NCBI GenBank assembly: GCA_033964015.1
Contig: CM066924.1
Span: 24,548,280 to 24,612,279, forward strand
Length of the DNA: 64,000 nucleotides
From: Scolanthus callimorphus
Lineage: Eukaryota; Cnidaria; Anthozoa; Actiniaria; Edwardsiidae
Reading direction: 5' to 3'
In this document: positions 1 through 12,700 of the stretch, in pieces
Numbering within the stretch: the stretch's first letter is position 1
How the letters are laid out: each line of letters starts with the position of its first letter
The notes under the pieces: model-generated
What the model saw: only the letters and a program-made list of their open reading frames with translations
Database searches by the model: none
What the model was told of the DNA's origin: nothing
Translations under genes and position numbers: made by a program

Positions 1-917
1 CAATCAATTAAGTGCACCCTAGCTCGATTAGCCCAGTATACTAAATGATCTATGTTAGAAACTTAATCTAGAACACTTTTCACCTGTTACGTTTTTTCCT
101 TTCTCACAATTACAAATTAAAATTTTCAACTCAAGTAAAGATTGTTGTTGTTGTAGCTCAGCACACGTGAAGATGCACTATTTTTCACACGTGAAATTGT
201 CAACGTTGCATGTGGGAAGTTTTTCTCAATAAAATCTCGTTTATTTGAAAAATACAGTGACTTGCAGTTTATATAACAAACAGAACAATACATGGACGCT
301 TGGTTCGCTTACTCGTAAGATATCAAATTGACGGCTGTTTACGCAGGCTAATTAAACACTCGAAGAGAAATTTCATATCTCCACGCGCCCATGTATGTAT
401 CTCTGTATCTGACTTCATGATGAGTCTAAAGACTTTTATGGAACTTCAGAAAGATCTGAGCAAGCCTTTTTTATATTCTCTTGGACCGCCTGTTTGTTGA
501 AACGCAAGACGTACACACAGACTTAATAGTGCCTCGTAAAGACAAGTTTACATGGTCTGTCTAAATTATTAAAATGATTTTTTCTTATTTTAAAACAATT
601 AAAAACATATTCCCCGCAATTGATCAGTGGTTGACGTGCGATCAGATACAGATACTCTCTTGTTTGACAACGTTTTGTTGCCTTTCGTAAATCAAAATAA
701 ATTTTTGTAATGCCCTAAGAAATGATTTTCATCTTCCACAACGTTACAAGTGGGGCTTTTTGTAAACCAAATAACTGATGATAGAGGGGGTTTTAGATGT
801 GCATCGAGAAAATGATTTGTTTTACGTTTACTTTGAAGTTGTCTTTGCATCTCCATTCTCAATCTTCTCAAAAGTCTTTTTATCGCAATTTATTATATAA
901 ATGTCTTTTTTTTTCAG
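1..917 (+). other. Partial intron upstream of gene 1 exon 3
   Basis: AT-rich non-coding sequence ending in the T-rich tract and AG acceptor of gene 1 exon 3. I searched it for the signal-peptide exon and for the second exon seen in the sister genes (a PRGQVSN-type stretch ending in RPFYxG) and found neither, so those exons should lie before the window. Short open frames here have no recognisable content. Confidence 0.5.
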
Positions 918-2583
918 CTGGGCCAGTGAATGTCACTCAGCTACTGGGAGTCATTTCTGTGAGCCATATTTCGGAAGAAAACATGGTAAGTTAATTTCCA
1001 TTTCGGACGTTCAAAATGAACCACTCCAAATATACTCCGACAACTTTGACAACTGTGCCAAATCGCCGATTCCGCATTCATTGTTCTACTCCCTAGTTAC
1101 TGTTTCTACGTCGGACAAGCCAAAATGTTACTTTGGCATAGAGCATGGAAAATACACCGATTGCAGGAAAGTGTTAGAAGTTTGCTCAAAGTATATGGGT
1201 TTTGTAATTTCGTAGAGAAAAGCCGAAGAATTCATTAAAAATCTTCGAATTTCGAGTTTGTTGCTCGGACATTTTTGATTTCCGTAGGGAAAACTGCTCA
1301 TTGTTTGATGATTAATTAATGCGAAGACGGGATCGTTCTATTTCACTTAACTTTTCACGCCAGGAATTCAAGGCCGACGTATATTTCCGCCAAATATGGG
1401 ACGATCCACGGTTGGCTTTCGGGACCGTTGACCAGTCCATATTGCTACAACACGAAGAAGTCCATAAACCCTGGGTACCAGACACATATATCGAAAACAC
1501 CCGAAAGATTGAAATCGACGAGTCAACACCTACCATTATTATATATGGATCAGGCAGAATCTTCTACAGTTATAAGTAAGAGTTTTACGATTTTACTCGG
1601 ATTGTACTAAAGTTTACATCAATTGATACCGGGAGCCTATTTCTTTGGGACCGGTTAGTCTCTCCCCCTTAGTCTTTCCATGGTAAAAAATAAAAATAGA
1701 AACGTTTACGAGGCTTTAAAATGAACAAATGTTGTTGTTGTTGCTTTGGTTTTTGTTGTTTGGCAATACCTTGATCGTTTTTATTCACGAGTTTTTGTGT
1801 CATAGCACGTCAAATTCTTGGTGTTCAGATGACGTCACCAAAATACTAACTTTGAAAGTATGGCCTCTGTGAAACTGTGCTTTTTAGAACTGTTACAGTT
1901 CCCAAATAGGAGTCTTCGCACCAAATTTAATCGGATTCCCGTTTTTAGCTCCTGAGATATCGGTGCTGCTATTTCTGTCACGCAACACTAGTCACGTTTC
2001 TTTAGGCATTGATTTCGCGCCATATTTCAGGTAATTCTCCCGTTTCGAGCATTCGGTGAAAGCAAACATGCTAAATAAGTGCAAATTAATCGCATTTTGG
2101 ACAGTGCTAGCTCATATTGTGGCCTTACGGCGCATTTGGTAATTTGGCCGCCATGTTGGAGTCCTATCCGAGGGGCTCCAACATGGCGGCGCCATACATT
2201 TTACAGTAAACAGTTAGCACATTCGTTCGCTCATATCTCGCTTTCAATATAAGATACCAGTCTAAAACTTGGCAAATCAATTGAAGATATAGTTCTCTTT
2301 TCAGAATATTGGCTTTTTGTTCGAAATAACTCGCTAAAAAAAACAAATGTCTCCGGAGGTGAACACCAAGAATTGAAACCGTGAAATGATATCGTGTAAA
2401 ATCACTTTCACTTTACTGATGCGATATTTATTCTTAGTATATACCAAATCAGTGAATAGTTTTCGCGCGCTCTGATTGGTTCCTGAAATAGTAGATATCC
2501 AGCACTCAAAATGGCGGCTCGTTTCGTGCGCGATACTGCGTTTTTATCTTAATCCACCGTATTTTACTCTACTGATTTGGTAT

Positions 2584-2616
<33 letters not shown>

Positions 2617-2654
2617 CCTAGCGGTGGATATATACCTCGACGCTTGGCGTCTCT

Positions 2655-2698
<44 letters not shown>

Positions 2699-5037
2699 TA
2701 ATTATTTCTAGCTTCTTGGTAACGGTCTTTTGCTCAATCACACTATCCTGATGTGCGTTTTTGTTGTGTGTTCCTCTGTTCTAGGGCAATCATGACTCTC
2801 TCGTCACAAATGCACTTTGAGCGCTACCCGATGGACCGACAAGGCCTAAAATTTAGCATTTTGAGTTGTAAGTAACGAAGTTACAAACATATGCCATCGT
2901 TTTAGACGTGTTGCGCACATACTATACTACTAATAATAATCTTTATTAATCTCGAGTGGCTACGCCGACGTTTTACAACGTATCATCGCAAACATGCTAT
3001 TTGTTCAGGCGACCGCGCCTTAGCACAGGGTTCCCGAATTATTGCCAGAACATCCATTTTGGGTCTTCTTCCTCGAATCCTCACCTCCTTTGTAAATGTT
3101 TATAAAGAGGCTGAGAGGGTTGGTTGTTAAAATACTTAGATGTTCTTTAAAGCGCGAAAGGCGCTATTGTTGCAGCAGTTACTTCCTCTTAAAACATCAT
3201 CTACAAAATTGTGTACCAGGGAGAGATCGGAATCCGATGTCCCATAGACAGACAGACCAGTGAATTTCGGTAAAGCTATGGCATTAAAAAGTTTGTCTAC
3301 TTCTGTTTGTGAGTGACCTTTTCGTTCTCTTCCGTGACCTAATACTAATTGTCGTCCGGCGTTTCTAGATGCCTATGATGAAAGCAAGCTGATCCTCAAA
3401 TGGCAGGATTCAACTTTCATGCAACAGGAAATGGCGGGCTTCACTTTGGAGACCCAAACGTTTACGACAAGGAAGAAGACTTTTTTGACAGGTACGATGA
3501 TCTTCTGTTTTAGTAGTTTGGTGTGCTGTGAAATTAATGAGTCTGTTATCACTAGAGAGACAAGTTACGAAGGGGAGGAAGGGGAGGGGGCGAAGGGAGA
3601 AAGGAACGGAGTGGAGGTGAGGGGAGAAGTGAAAGGGGGGCGAAGAAGGAAGGAAAGAAGGAAGCAATTTTGTGAAGCACTAAACATCTTTTTTCAGGAA
3701 CATATATCGAACTGGTGTTAACAGTCTACATCAAAAGACGCCTTGGCTACTTCATGTTGCAGTTCTACTTTCCCTGCATCATCTGTACCGTTATCGCATG
3801 GGTCCCTTTCTATATGGACCGCTATGCCATCGGAGACCGCATGTCTCTTGCAATAACGACCCTGCTCACTGAGGTGTTCCTCTCAGATAACATTAACTCC
3901 TCCATGCCTCGGGTTAACTACATCAAGGCCTCGGACATGTTCACCCTCGTCTCGTTCATTTTCATATTTCTTTCCTTGCTGGAGAACTTGATCGTATACT
4001 CTGTCCGGGATGACGTGAGAAAGAAAACGAGCACCAATCAATTGTTCAAGGTAATTGTCCCAGACCCTTGAAATAGACTTTGCCATGAATTAGAAACTTA
4101 AATGTCTTTTTTTTTCATTGCAACGTTGTGGCGCCTTTATATAGGAAGGATTAATATATAAATGGGAGGGGGTGGGTGTTCAACTGAAATAATATTTCAA
4201 GCTCCTATTGCTTTACCTGTGGAGACCTCGAAACCCTGTTAAAACCTTTTTGGGCTTGTGTTATGCGAGTTAAAGGTTTATTAAACGGGATGTTGTGCAT
4301 TTATGTCTGGACAGGGCTTTCTCGCCCCTGAGCTGACGTCATGGACACGTGTTTGTATCTGTAATCCTATTGGAAGATGCTCGATTTACCCTCCCGGCCT
4401 CCGCAGCCAACTCCATGGACAAAAAAAGGAATTGAGAGGGTTTGGGCTTCCTGTGTTTTGGTTCAATGGCCGTGAAGGAGTGGGAACGAAGTCTGAGATG
4501 GAGTGGAGAAGAGAGTCGCACCTCCCCCCCCGCCAAAAACAACAACAAAAAAAAAAACGTCCTCCTTACCCATAACACAGGAAGCCCGCATTTTTCTCGT
4601 TTTGTTTCGTTCTTTTGAAGAGAGATGCCTGGGAGGAGATAATGCTCGGTAAGAATCAGGGAGGGTTAGTTGAAAAATAGCTTTGATTGAAAAACACAAT
4701 GAAGTGCTGAAAACCAGCACTTGTAATTATCCATGCCATCGCTACTACTAATATGTTGTCTAATTTATTGTAGATTTACGGCCAGTTTTACAGCTTTATA
4801 TTACGTTTAACATTCTTGCAGGAAAACGGCTCCAACATTAATGAGGAGGCCGAGGGTAACAGCGTACCACAAGGGGAGACCACATCAACTGGTGCTAAAA
4901 ACCACGCAAGAAATGAGGAAGCAAGAATTGAAGTAAAACAGTTAGATTTGAGTCTTTGCGTGGACAGGTTTTCTAGAGTATGTTTCCCGCTTAGCTATGC
5001 AATTTTTGGGTTAGTGTATTGGCTTAAAGGTCTTTGA
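918..5037 (+). CDS. pLGIC subunit (GABA-A/glycine receptor-like), gene 1, 5' partial
   Basis: Predicted plasma-membrane subunit of a pentameric ligand-gated channel. Exons: 918-985, 1364-1575, 2785-2867, 3369-3491, 3698-4050, 4822-5037 (stop TGA), all with AG/GT borders and in-frame joins, giving about 351 residues. Exons 1-2 (signal peptide and N-terminus) are missing to the left. Visible: SHISEENM in the first exon; loop D-like VYFRQIW; loop A-like WVPDTYIEN; ERYPMD of the Pro-loop; M1 with FYFPC; M2 after IGDR with ITTLLTE; M3; a short cytoplasmic loop; M4 in the last exon. Both Cys-loop cysteines are replaced (Ser and Leu) and position -1' is Asp. It is the most divergent of the five copies, and the C-terminus stops at KGL, shorter than its sisters. 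The family call is firm; the ligand is unknown. Confidence 0.9.
1809..2378. repeat. Terminal-inverted-repeat element in gene 1 intron
   Basis: The ends are inverted copies of each other: TTCTTGGTGTTCA near 1812 and TGAACACCAAGAA near 2361. The interior includes a local palindrome around CTCCAACATGGCGGC (near 2150-2190). It has no coding capacity and is probably a non-autonomous DNA element. Confidence 0.6.
2436..2699. repeat. Two adjacent foldback repeats
   Basis: TTAGTATATACCAAATCAGT near 2437 is repeated inverted near 2572-2590, forming one hairpin. The next stretch begins AACAACTATCCCC (near 2591) and ends GGGGATAGTTGTT (2686-2698), forming a second. They lie back to back in the same gene 1 intron as the preceding element. 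Confidence 0.6.
2930..3300 (-). mobile_element. Possible 3' remnant of a non-LTR retrotransposon
   Basis: Read on the - strand, this stretch ends in an ATTATTATT-like tail (2930-2950), as CR1/L2-type elements do, and the preceding sequence reads like degraded coding sequence with stops. No domain can be named. This is a weak call from the tail and its context in gene 1 intron 5. Confidence 0.25.
3565..3668 (+). repeat. Purine-rich GA tract in gene 1 intron 6
   Basis: About 100 bases are almost only A and G on the + strand, directly before the AG acceptor of exon 7 at 3697. It is low-complexity sequence; the open frames on both strands here are a by-product of the composition. Confidence 0.7.
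4051..4821 (+). other. Gene 1 last intron
   Basis: Non-coding sequence between the M3 exon and the M4 exon of gene 1. It contains a C-run and A-run near 4516-4558 and nothing else recognisable. Confidence 0.5.
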
Positions 5038-6792
5038 TTAATGAGCTCTTATCGATTCCACAACAATGAACACTTTCCTGGGCGTCTATTTATAAACATT
5101 GCCATTGTTATGCTAATGTACAACTGTATATTGAAAAGCGCCCTTTGTTCTGTGAATGAATCGATCTCTGGTAACAAACGATGACGTCGTCGTCAACAAC
5201 GCTATTCTTGGTTTGCATGTGACGTCACTGGTAGTCATGTTGGTGCGAAAACAACTTTTGTTAAATATAATATCGCCGTGTTCTGTGAACCAGTCGATCT
5301 CTGGTTGGCACATTAATAACAATGGATGACGTCAGCGTGAACAGCGCTATACCATGGCAACTTACTAATGAGGAATACTCTGACACCTATAACTGTAAAA
5401 TCTACCTTGGTTATCACATGATCATTTCAATACTTGGCCAAGAAAATAAAAATTATCAGCAAAATTGCTATAGAAAAAATATAATATAAAGGTCAAATTC
5501 CTAAGCGCAATGCTCCCAAAGATTTGTATCACAAGTGTAACGTTTATGGGAGTTAGTGCAGTCCCCCACCAAAAGAGCTATATCCCACTGACTTCAACCT
5601 GAACTATTAGACTTGGCAATTTTTCAATCGCAAGCAAGGGTAAAAATCACACGCAAGAGTATAATAATTACTTTGAGGGCCCTCAGCTCGCCTACCAAAA
5701 GAGCTATATCCCACTGACTTTTAACCTAAACCCTTTTAAAAACTTGGCACTTTTTCAATCGCAAACAAGGGTAAAAATCACACGCAAGGGTAAAAATAAT
5801 TACGCTGGATCGGACACACTAGTCGTTTTTACAATCTGCTTTTGTATTCAATGTACTGCCTGCTCTGAAACTTGGCCGCCATCACTAAATTTTAGGAAGA
5901 TCTCGGTTTCCAGGCGTAATGGGTGGAGGATCGCGGGCACACCGCGGCAAGAAACCGAACCTATGGAAGTGTAATAGACCCTTGTCCTGTAGTTCGTCTG
6001 TCACATGATTGTACTATGACGCAAAAAAGAAATTGAAACGTGACTGATCTGCAATCTTTTTGTCTGCTCGTAAAGAACTTGGTCAAATCACTTCGAATAT
6101 GATACGTTTTCAGTTAAATTCCTTTGCAATTTCATCAACAAATCAACTAAAATGTTTGTTTGCCCTCCAGTCATGCTCGGTTGATTCACCCTTGTGAATC
6201 TAGAGGTCTATTCATAGGTTCATAGCGAAATAACAAGCACATGACTGTTGAGCTGCAAATGGCCTATTCCCTGCATTGCCCGCGTGCAGTTTGTGAAAGT
6301 TGGTGACGTCATCATCCGCCAATTTATAGTAATACAGCCGTGTTATTTGAATAGGAAATCGAGAATAGGAAATTAAAATATCCCTCAAGAGCATTAGTTC
6401 GACATTTGTTCTTCATTCGCTTTATTGAAATTCAGGTTGACTTAATTTCAAGATTACTAAACTTGGGGGTGTTTCATTTAACCAAGGGACATTAGGCATC
6501 CTCTTCCAAATTGCAAGTTGCATTGAAATTATAAGGGATTATCGAAACAAATACTTGTCAAGTTTCACTACTTGAATAAATATTAGTTAGCTCTATTGAA
6601 GTTCACTTGTATTTCAAAACCCATTGTGACAATTTGATACACTTTCACAGGGGATAAAGTCACCTGCAGTTCCATCCCATTTCTTTCTATTCATAATCGG
6701 CTTTTCCTTAAAAAGTTAAATCATGTGTGCATCAATTATTAAACGTACGACGACTCAGTAAAAGAGGCGAGTATTTCTTGGAATGCCATAAG
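5038..6792. other. Intergenic region, gene 1 to gene 2
   Basis: About 1.75 kb. Near 5150-5190 and 5275-5345 lie two related segments (ATCGATCTCTGG or GTCGATCTCTGG, then a GATGACGTC-type motif), and a relative occurs near 62590-62670. A further duplication is listed separately. The rest is AT-rich with no coding signal. The promoter of gene 2 should lie here, but no core element can be assigned with confidence. Confidence 0.4.
5560..5810 (+). repeat. Two-copy tandem duplication of about 130 bp
   Basis: AAAAGAGCTATATCCCACTG occurs near 5571 and again near 5697, each followed by the same stretch with TTGGCA, TTTTTCAATCGCAA and GGGTAAAAATCACACGCAA. Mismatches show the copies have diverged. No gene is affected. 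Confidence 0.75.
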
Positions 6793-9700
6793 ATGCTGCA
6801 CAGACGTGTTTCAATACTTTTTCTTTTGATGGCTGTACTAGCTTGGAATCATGTCTCGGGGTGAGTAGCATGATGCGCCTAATTTTATGAACAATAGCAC
6901 CTTTTTCAACACCTTTTTTCGATCTAATGCGACACAGAATAATATAGTGACCAGGTTTAAACGGCATTTCAGAGTTTCCTCCGTGCAAGTTACAATGAAG
7001 AATGGGAAAAAAGAATGGGAATTCTTTTTCGGTAGTCGAATCAACATGAGATATACAAGACGAAATTAAACTTCAAAGCATTTAGTTTACCTCGTTAGAA
7101 TGAATAACGGCGCATGGCATTGATATGCATATGGATATCAATGCCATAACAATTAGTCAAGGTCACTTGAGTCTAACATTGAAGCTTGATGTAAACTTAA
7201 ACACAGCATTGAGCAGGAATAAAGTAAGCGATGCAGATGTTCAAAACGCCGAATGAAGATTTTCCAATTGTGTGATAAATTGAGAAAGCGAAAAAAAGTC
7301 ACTAGATCACTTGCGTGGTGTAATAAATTTGATGTTTATAAATGAATCAGCACAACTTGACGTTCAATGGAGATAAAAAAAAAGCTTGGCTATAAAAAGT
7401 GATTACAAAGTGGTCTACTCTACAGAGGTCTACTCTACAGATCACACGAGTGGGCTTGAATTCTCAGTTTGCTCCAAATTGAGAAATTAATAATAATTTT
7501 ATTATTTCTATGGCGCAAAATTAACAGATTCCTGTCTCTAGAATTTTATATATTATTTATATACCATATTTGTATTTCGTTCAGTCATGTTTGCTGTCTA
7601 GGAAAGAAACCAAACAGAAGTAAACTTGGTCAACCCTGGAGTGAATCTATACCAGCGGAAATCAAAGAGGACAGGATTCCCTTAGCACGTCGCCTAACAT
7701 GTTCCGCATTTGTACTTGAATTTGTAGTACTCCTATCTTCTCACAATATTATACTGATCAATCACCAAAGGCACTTTGTCAATATAGAAACCCATTAGGA
7801 AGAATAAGCTCGTTATTTGATGGACTGAATAATTTATTGAAATATACGTACATTATTGAAGTCTTCTGAGTATACTGAACAAAACATACTGGGAATGTAG
7901 ATATATAAATCTAGGGGGGGGGATAGATTTCCCCATACATTTACTGCATTTGCAAGGAGCAAGGTTTGAACTTTGGCCGCTGTTTTTACTTTGGGCCCCC
8001 CCTTTTTGGAGATCCTAGATCAGCCCCTGATAAAGACGGGTCCAACTAAGAGTACCAGTTCAGCATTCACGCTCAACTTTACTCCGTAGACTCAACAATT
8101 TCCAAATTAGTTGAATGCAATAGCTAAAAGATACCCTACCCTGCCCAGTTTCTTGGAGGACGTTAAAGGGGCTCTCGCACGCTTAACATTCGTCCACCGT
8201 GGACATAAAATAAGTGAAATTATAACCGTGAAAACACATGTACATTTGCCCGTAGTAATCAAAATAATCCTCGAGATTAATGGAAAAACCTTTCAAGTGT
8301 TAGACAAATGCAATTCTAGGTTGCTTTGGCCTGTTATCAAGAGGATGGAATTGGATTGCGATTTGAGCTATTTTCTTGTCAGAGAACTGGCTAGCAAGCG
8401 TGCGAGAGACCCTTTCACACTGGGGACGTAATAAACCCTCTGGCAGTGATCACCCTCAGTGTCTGTGCTTATGACCGCTTGGCTGCCAGTGGCGCCGTTG
8501 ATGACCCAGCGTAATTCAGCTTACGAGCTGAAAGTCTGGGAGTCGGTCGCAAACATTTATATATCTTTATTTATACGTTTTACACGACGGGAACCTGGAT
8601 TTGTTCTGATTTTTTTCACGAATGTTGTCAAACGGTTCAACATCATTGAACATATCACGGTGTTCAACATGATTTTAAGGTGTTTGAGTGAAAGCTTGAT
8701 TCATGACGAAGCGAATATTTGGCTGGTTTGCTGGGTTTGGGCTCAGCCTAAAGTGGAGCCGGCATGCACCCCCTTTTTGGTTCTGCATCATAACTCAGTA
8801 TAGAAAATGATTATTGTTTATTCTATCATCATAATTATCAATCTATCATCAAAGACATCATGCATAAAATCATCATCGTTCAACGTCATGGGCATACACT
8901 CTTTTTTTTTTTTACAAGAACGTCTATATTTTCAGTTGAGGCTGGGCCGTTCTTATTTTTGGAGCAGCTGAGGCTGGAAATGTTCAGACGGATGTTCTTA
9001 CATTTCAGACACATCGGAGGCTGAAATATGATAGATCTTATAGAAGGATACATACCAATGAAGTATTTAAGAGTTTATAAATTACAATATTGAAGGTCGT
9101 TATTATTAACACATTTGATTCTGGATTTAGAACGCATCACTGAAAATAAATCTATTTTGCTCGTATCTGAGGCTCAGGCATGTTCTTAGCATGTTCTTAG
9201 AATTTGGGTAAATTTCAGGCTGAACGTTCTTATAAAAAAGGTTCTTATAAAAAAAAAGAGGTGTAATGATAATCTCCATTCGCCACAAAATAATTATAAT
9301 ATAACATCGTCACTCCAATTGCGGCAGACACGTTCGTTACTCATCATCAACATCGTCTTGTCTTGAAGAACCCTTCAGCTGCGACAATGGCAACGAGAAC
9401 TGCGTTGTTCTCTGCCGTGTTGTATTCCTCGTTGCCGTGACTTGAAAGCGCTGCTGGATTTATAGTAGAAGCAGCGCTATAAAAATAAAATATTTATTAT
9501 TATTATTATTATTATTTTAAGTAAACATTAAAAGCGATCAGGTTTTCTCAAACTTAGGCACTACGCTTCATTACCTTCCATCCCACGTGGGCAGGTCTCC
9601 AACGTGACTGCTGTCTACGGGAACATCCTCAACGGATATGATAGAAGAAAAAGGCCATTTTATAACGGTAATTATCACAAAGTCCTCCCGAGAGTATACA

Positions 9701-12700
9701 CGCCTTAGTTTAAAGTTGACACGGTTGCCATTGTTATTCATAGGGCATTAACTCGGATATTACCCAGTCCACAAACTAAAGGCCGGGAAGGGATTTGAAT
9801 TCACTAGGGAAAAGTGGGGTTGATGAATAGAATTGAATTGGTCATTACGAAGTACTAGGTCAATTAGTAACTCATTACAGATTCACAGGGTAATAAGTAC
9901 AGATATTTGCTCGGAGCGAGCGTAGCGAGCGGAGAGCAAGTCTATTCTTGCCGTTACATGCGTGAGAGGTGATTTTTCATGTCCACAAAATCATCTACCC
10001 CCTCTCAAAAGTGAGGTCAGCGGTCAATATATGCGCCGTACACGCGCGAGATGTTAGTATAGACAATTTTCATGTCCCGGTTGCAATGTTCATGTCCATA
10101 TGCATTCTTGACGTTGTTCAAATGACATTTGACCTCAGAGTTCGCGTTTTCGATAACTGACACACGTAGTTTTAATTACGGTCGAGCAATGTTTATCAGA
10201 ATTCAGCTAGGTTGTTCATTAGGCTCGCGGGTTTCCAGTTGGTCAAGCAAACAAGTGAAAATTGTGTAAAATTATTAAAGGACAAGGTTCACAATTTGTG
10301 TTAGCGCTAGTTCCATAGTAGGTCAAGTAGGTCAAGAAATATTGAAGTCGTACTTTGAGATACTTTGCTTACATTTCTGTTCATGCTGACGTTGGCACTA
10401 CACCTAGTCGGGAGCTACACCTAGTCAATGCAAGATTTAGCTTTTATCTAAACCTCTCGAGACCACTCAAACTGGCCCGTGAGACCGATAACTTAGCTGA
10501 GCAAGTGAGCAACCGTCATATTCTATTTAGCTTACAACGAAACCCAGCTCTTACAGCTGTCAACCAAACCGTTCTGAACTAGATCTAGGCGCCCGAGAGA
10601 AATTCAATATTTATAGAAAAAAAAACATTTCCGGCTAAAGAAACTGCACTTTTACAGTCTACAACATTTCAACGATACCTCATTGTCTGATTTTACTGCC
10701 TTAGCTCCGAGCATTCCTATATCTTTCAGATATTTCTAGTATTAAAATTACAGTTACTGCCGAAAAAAATCCGCTGTGGTAAAACGTGGTAATGTGTACG
10801 CTGTTCGACTGTAAATTGGTTATTAAATTTGGTCATGTACCAATCTTTTATTTAGCCAATTAGCCCGATAGCATTCTTTTTTGGCCAAGTTCATGAATAA
10901 TTATTAACCCTTTCTTTTACCAACAGTTAAACCAGAAGAAATAAATGTCGGTGTATATGTCGTGTCGATTAGTCACATTTCAGAAGAGAACATGGTAGGT
11001 AATTTTATATTTGTAATTAATGTTTCAGACCTGGGTGCTCATTGTGGGTTAATTAAAATGATTTGTCATTTCTCCTGTGTTCCACATTCGGATAGGGCAA
11101 TAAACCGAAGTCCCGTCTCTCCATTCCACTACACCTAACCTTTATAAATGGGGGACGTTACTACACTATGTTATATAATCCCACCTTTTTCCCTCCAATC
11201 TACGACTTGTTAGCCTCGGTAGTAACAGCTTAAGCTACTATGGTCACTGCGCACCTTTACTATTTCTCTTACCTAATTGTTATGCTCTTTCTTCCTCTTT
11301 TTGGATGTATTTTTCCTCTATTGTAAATAATTAAAAAAAATAGTGCACAATAAACTGAACCTAGAAACTGAACTCAGGATTGTAAACTGCTTTATGAAAT
11401 GGACGATTCCCGGCTATAACGCTGCGCGCGCTGCGTGTCGGTACCATTCTCTTACCCAGAGCTCCCCTGCTCGTCTTCTCGCGGGGAAGGCTCTGGTGAC
11501 AGCCCCTGACGCATGCGCGAGATTTGATACAGAGCCGTTGAGAGAAAGATCTTTCTGCGCATGCACCAACGTTCAAAACCAATCAATCAGCAACGGTCCT
11601 CAAATGGATGTCACCAGAGCCTCCCCTGCGAGGAGCGAGCCGGGGAGCTCTGGGTACGAGAATGGTCGGTACATGAGGGGCATTTTGTCGAACAAAGTGT
11701 TAAAAGCGCGCGCTGCATTCTGGTAGTTGTGGGACACGGCTTGGGCATTTCAATAAAAAGAGTTCGTGCTTTCAGCTGGAATCGTCCATTGCAGTCCGCA
11801 TCTTAGATCAGGCATCTCACAACTGTAAACCGTATTTGATCATATACACATGTTATTTCTTTAACTTTTTAATTAACATCCGGGTACATAAATCTCCATG
11901 CGAACCCATTTCGCAGGAGTTTCAAGCTGACATATATCTGCACCAAATTTGGAGAGATCGACGACTGGCCTTCGGAGATGCTAATGAGTCGATCTTACTT
12001 CAAGGAGAGGATGTTAACTTGATCTGGCTTCCTGATCTTTATATCAGTAATGCGAGACAAAGTGTTATCGACAGGGAACTCATATCTGTTTTGATCACGG
12101 GCGGCGGCGAAGTTTACTACTCGGCAAGGTCAGGGTGAATGAACAGCCAATCTCCCCCCCCCCCTCGCTCCCTCTCCCCACTGTTGGATTCTTACATAGC
12201 GATTTAAATTCAAATGTCTCGTTCATCTCTTCTGAGCTCTCAAGATTCCGTCGAGGAAGTGATAAGAATAAACGCAGTCCTTAGAAATCTGCACGCAATT
12301 TTGCAATTGACCATAAAAAGTTTTCCATTTCCTCAGAATATCTTTGACTTGTTTGATGATTCTAGTTTTTGGATCCCAAAACTGCGTAACCTCTCTTGCT
12401 TTATCAAGGAACGTTTCGTTTTGACGAATAATCATTTGTGCACCGAGAGGTGAGATCTGCCGGAAGGTTTTTGGGTCGGTAATCAGGGGATTAAACAAAA
12501 TGGTTGATTGGATTTGTGAGAGCCAAAATTATATAAACGCCCGTGAACATCAACTGTATTGTTATATTATACTTTGTTTGTAGATGATTATTATTTCTGC
12601 ACGTAATGTGATTTCCTTATACTAAATGTAAGCAATAACCAAAGGGAGAGGCTGACTCGTTTACCTGGGCTTTGCAGGATGCGTTTGACACTGGCCGCCT

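Noticed and set aside
3410..3721. Arg/Glu/Gly-rich protein
   Set aside because: The frame mixes the real exon 3369-3491, read in another phase, with a purine-rich intron tract.
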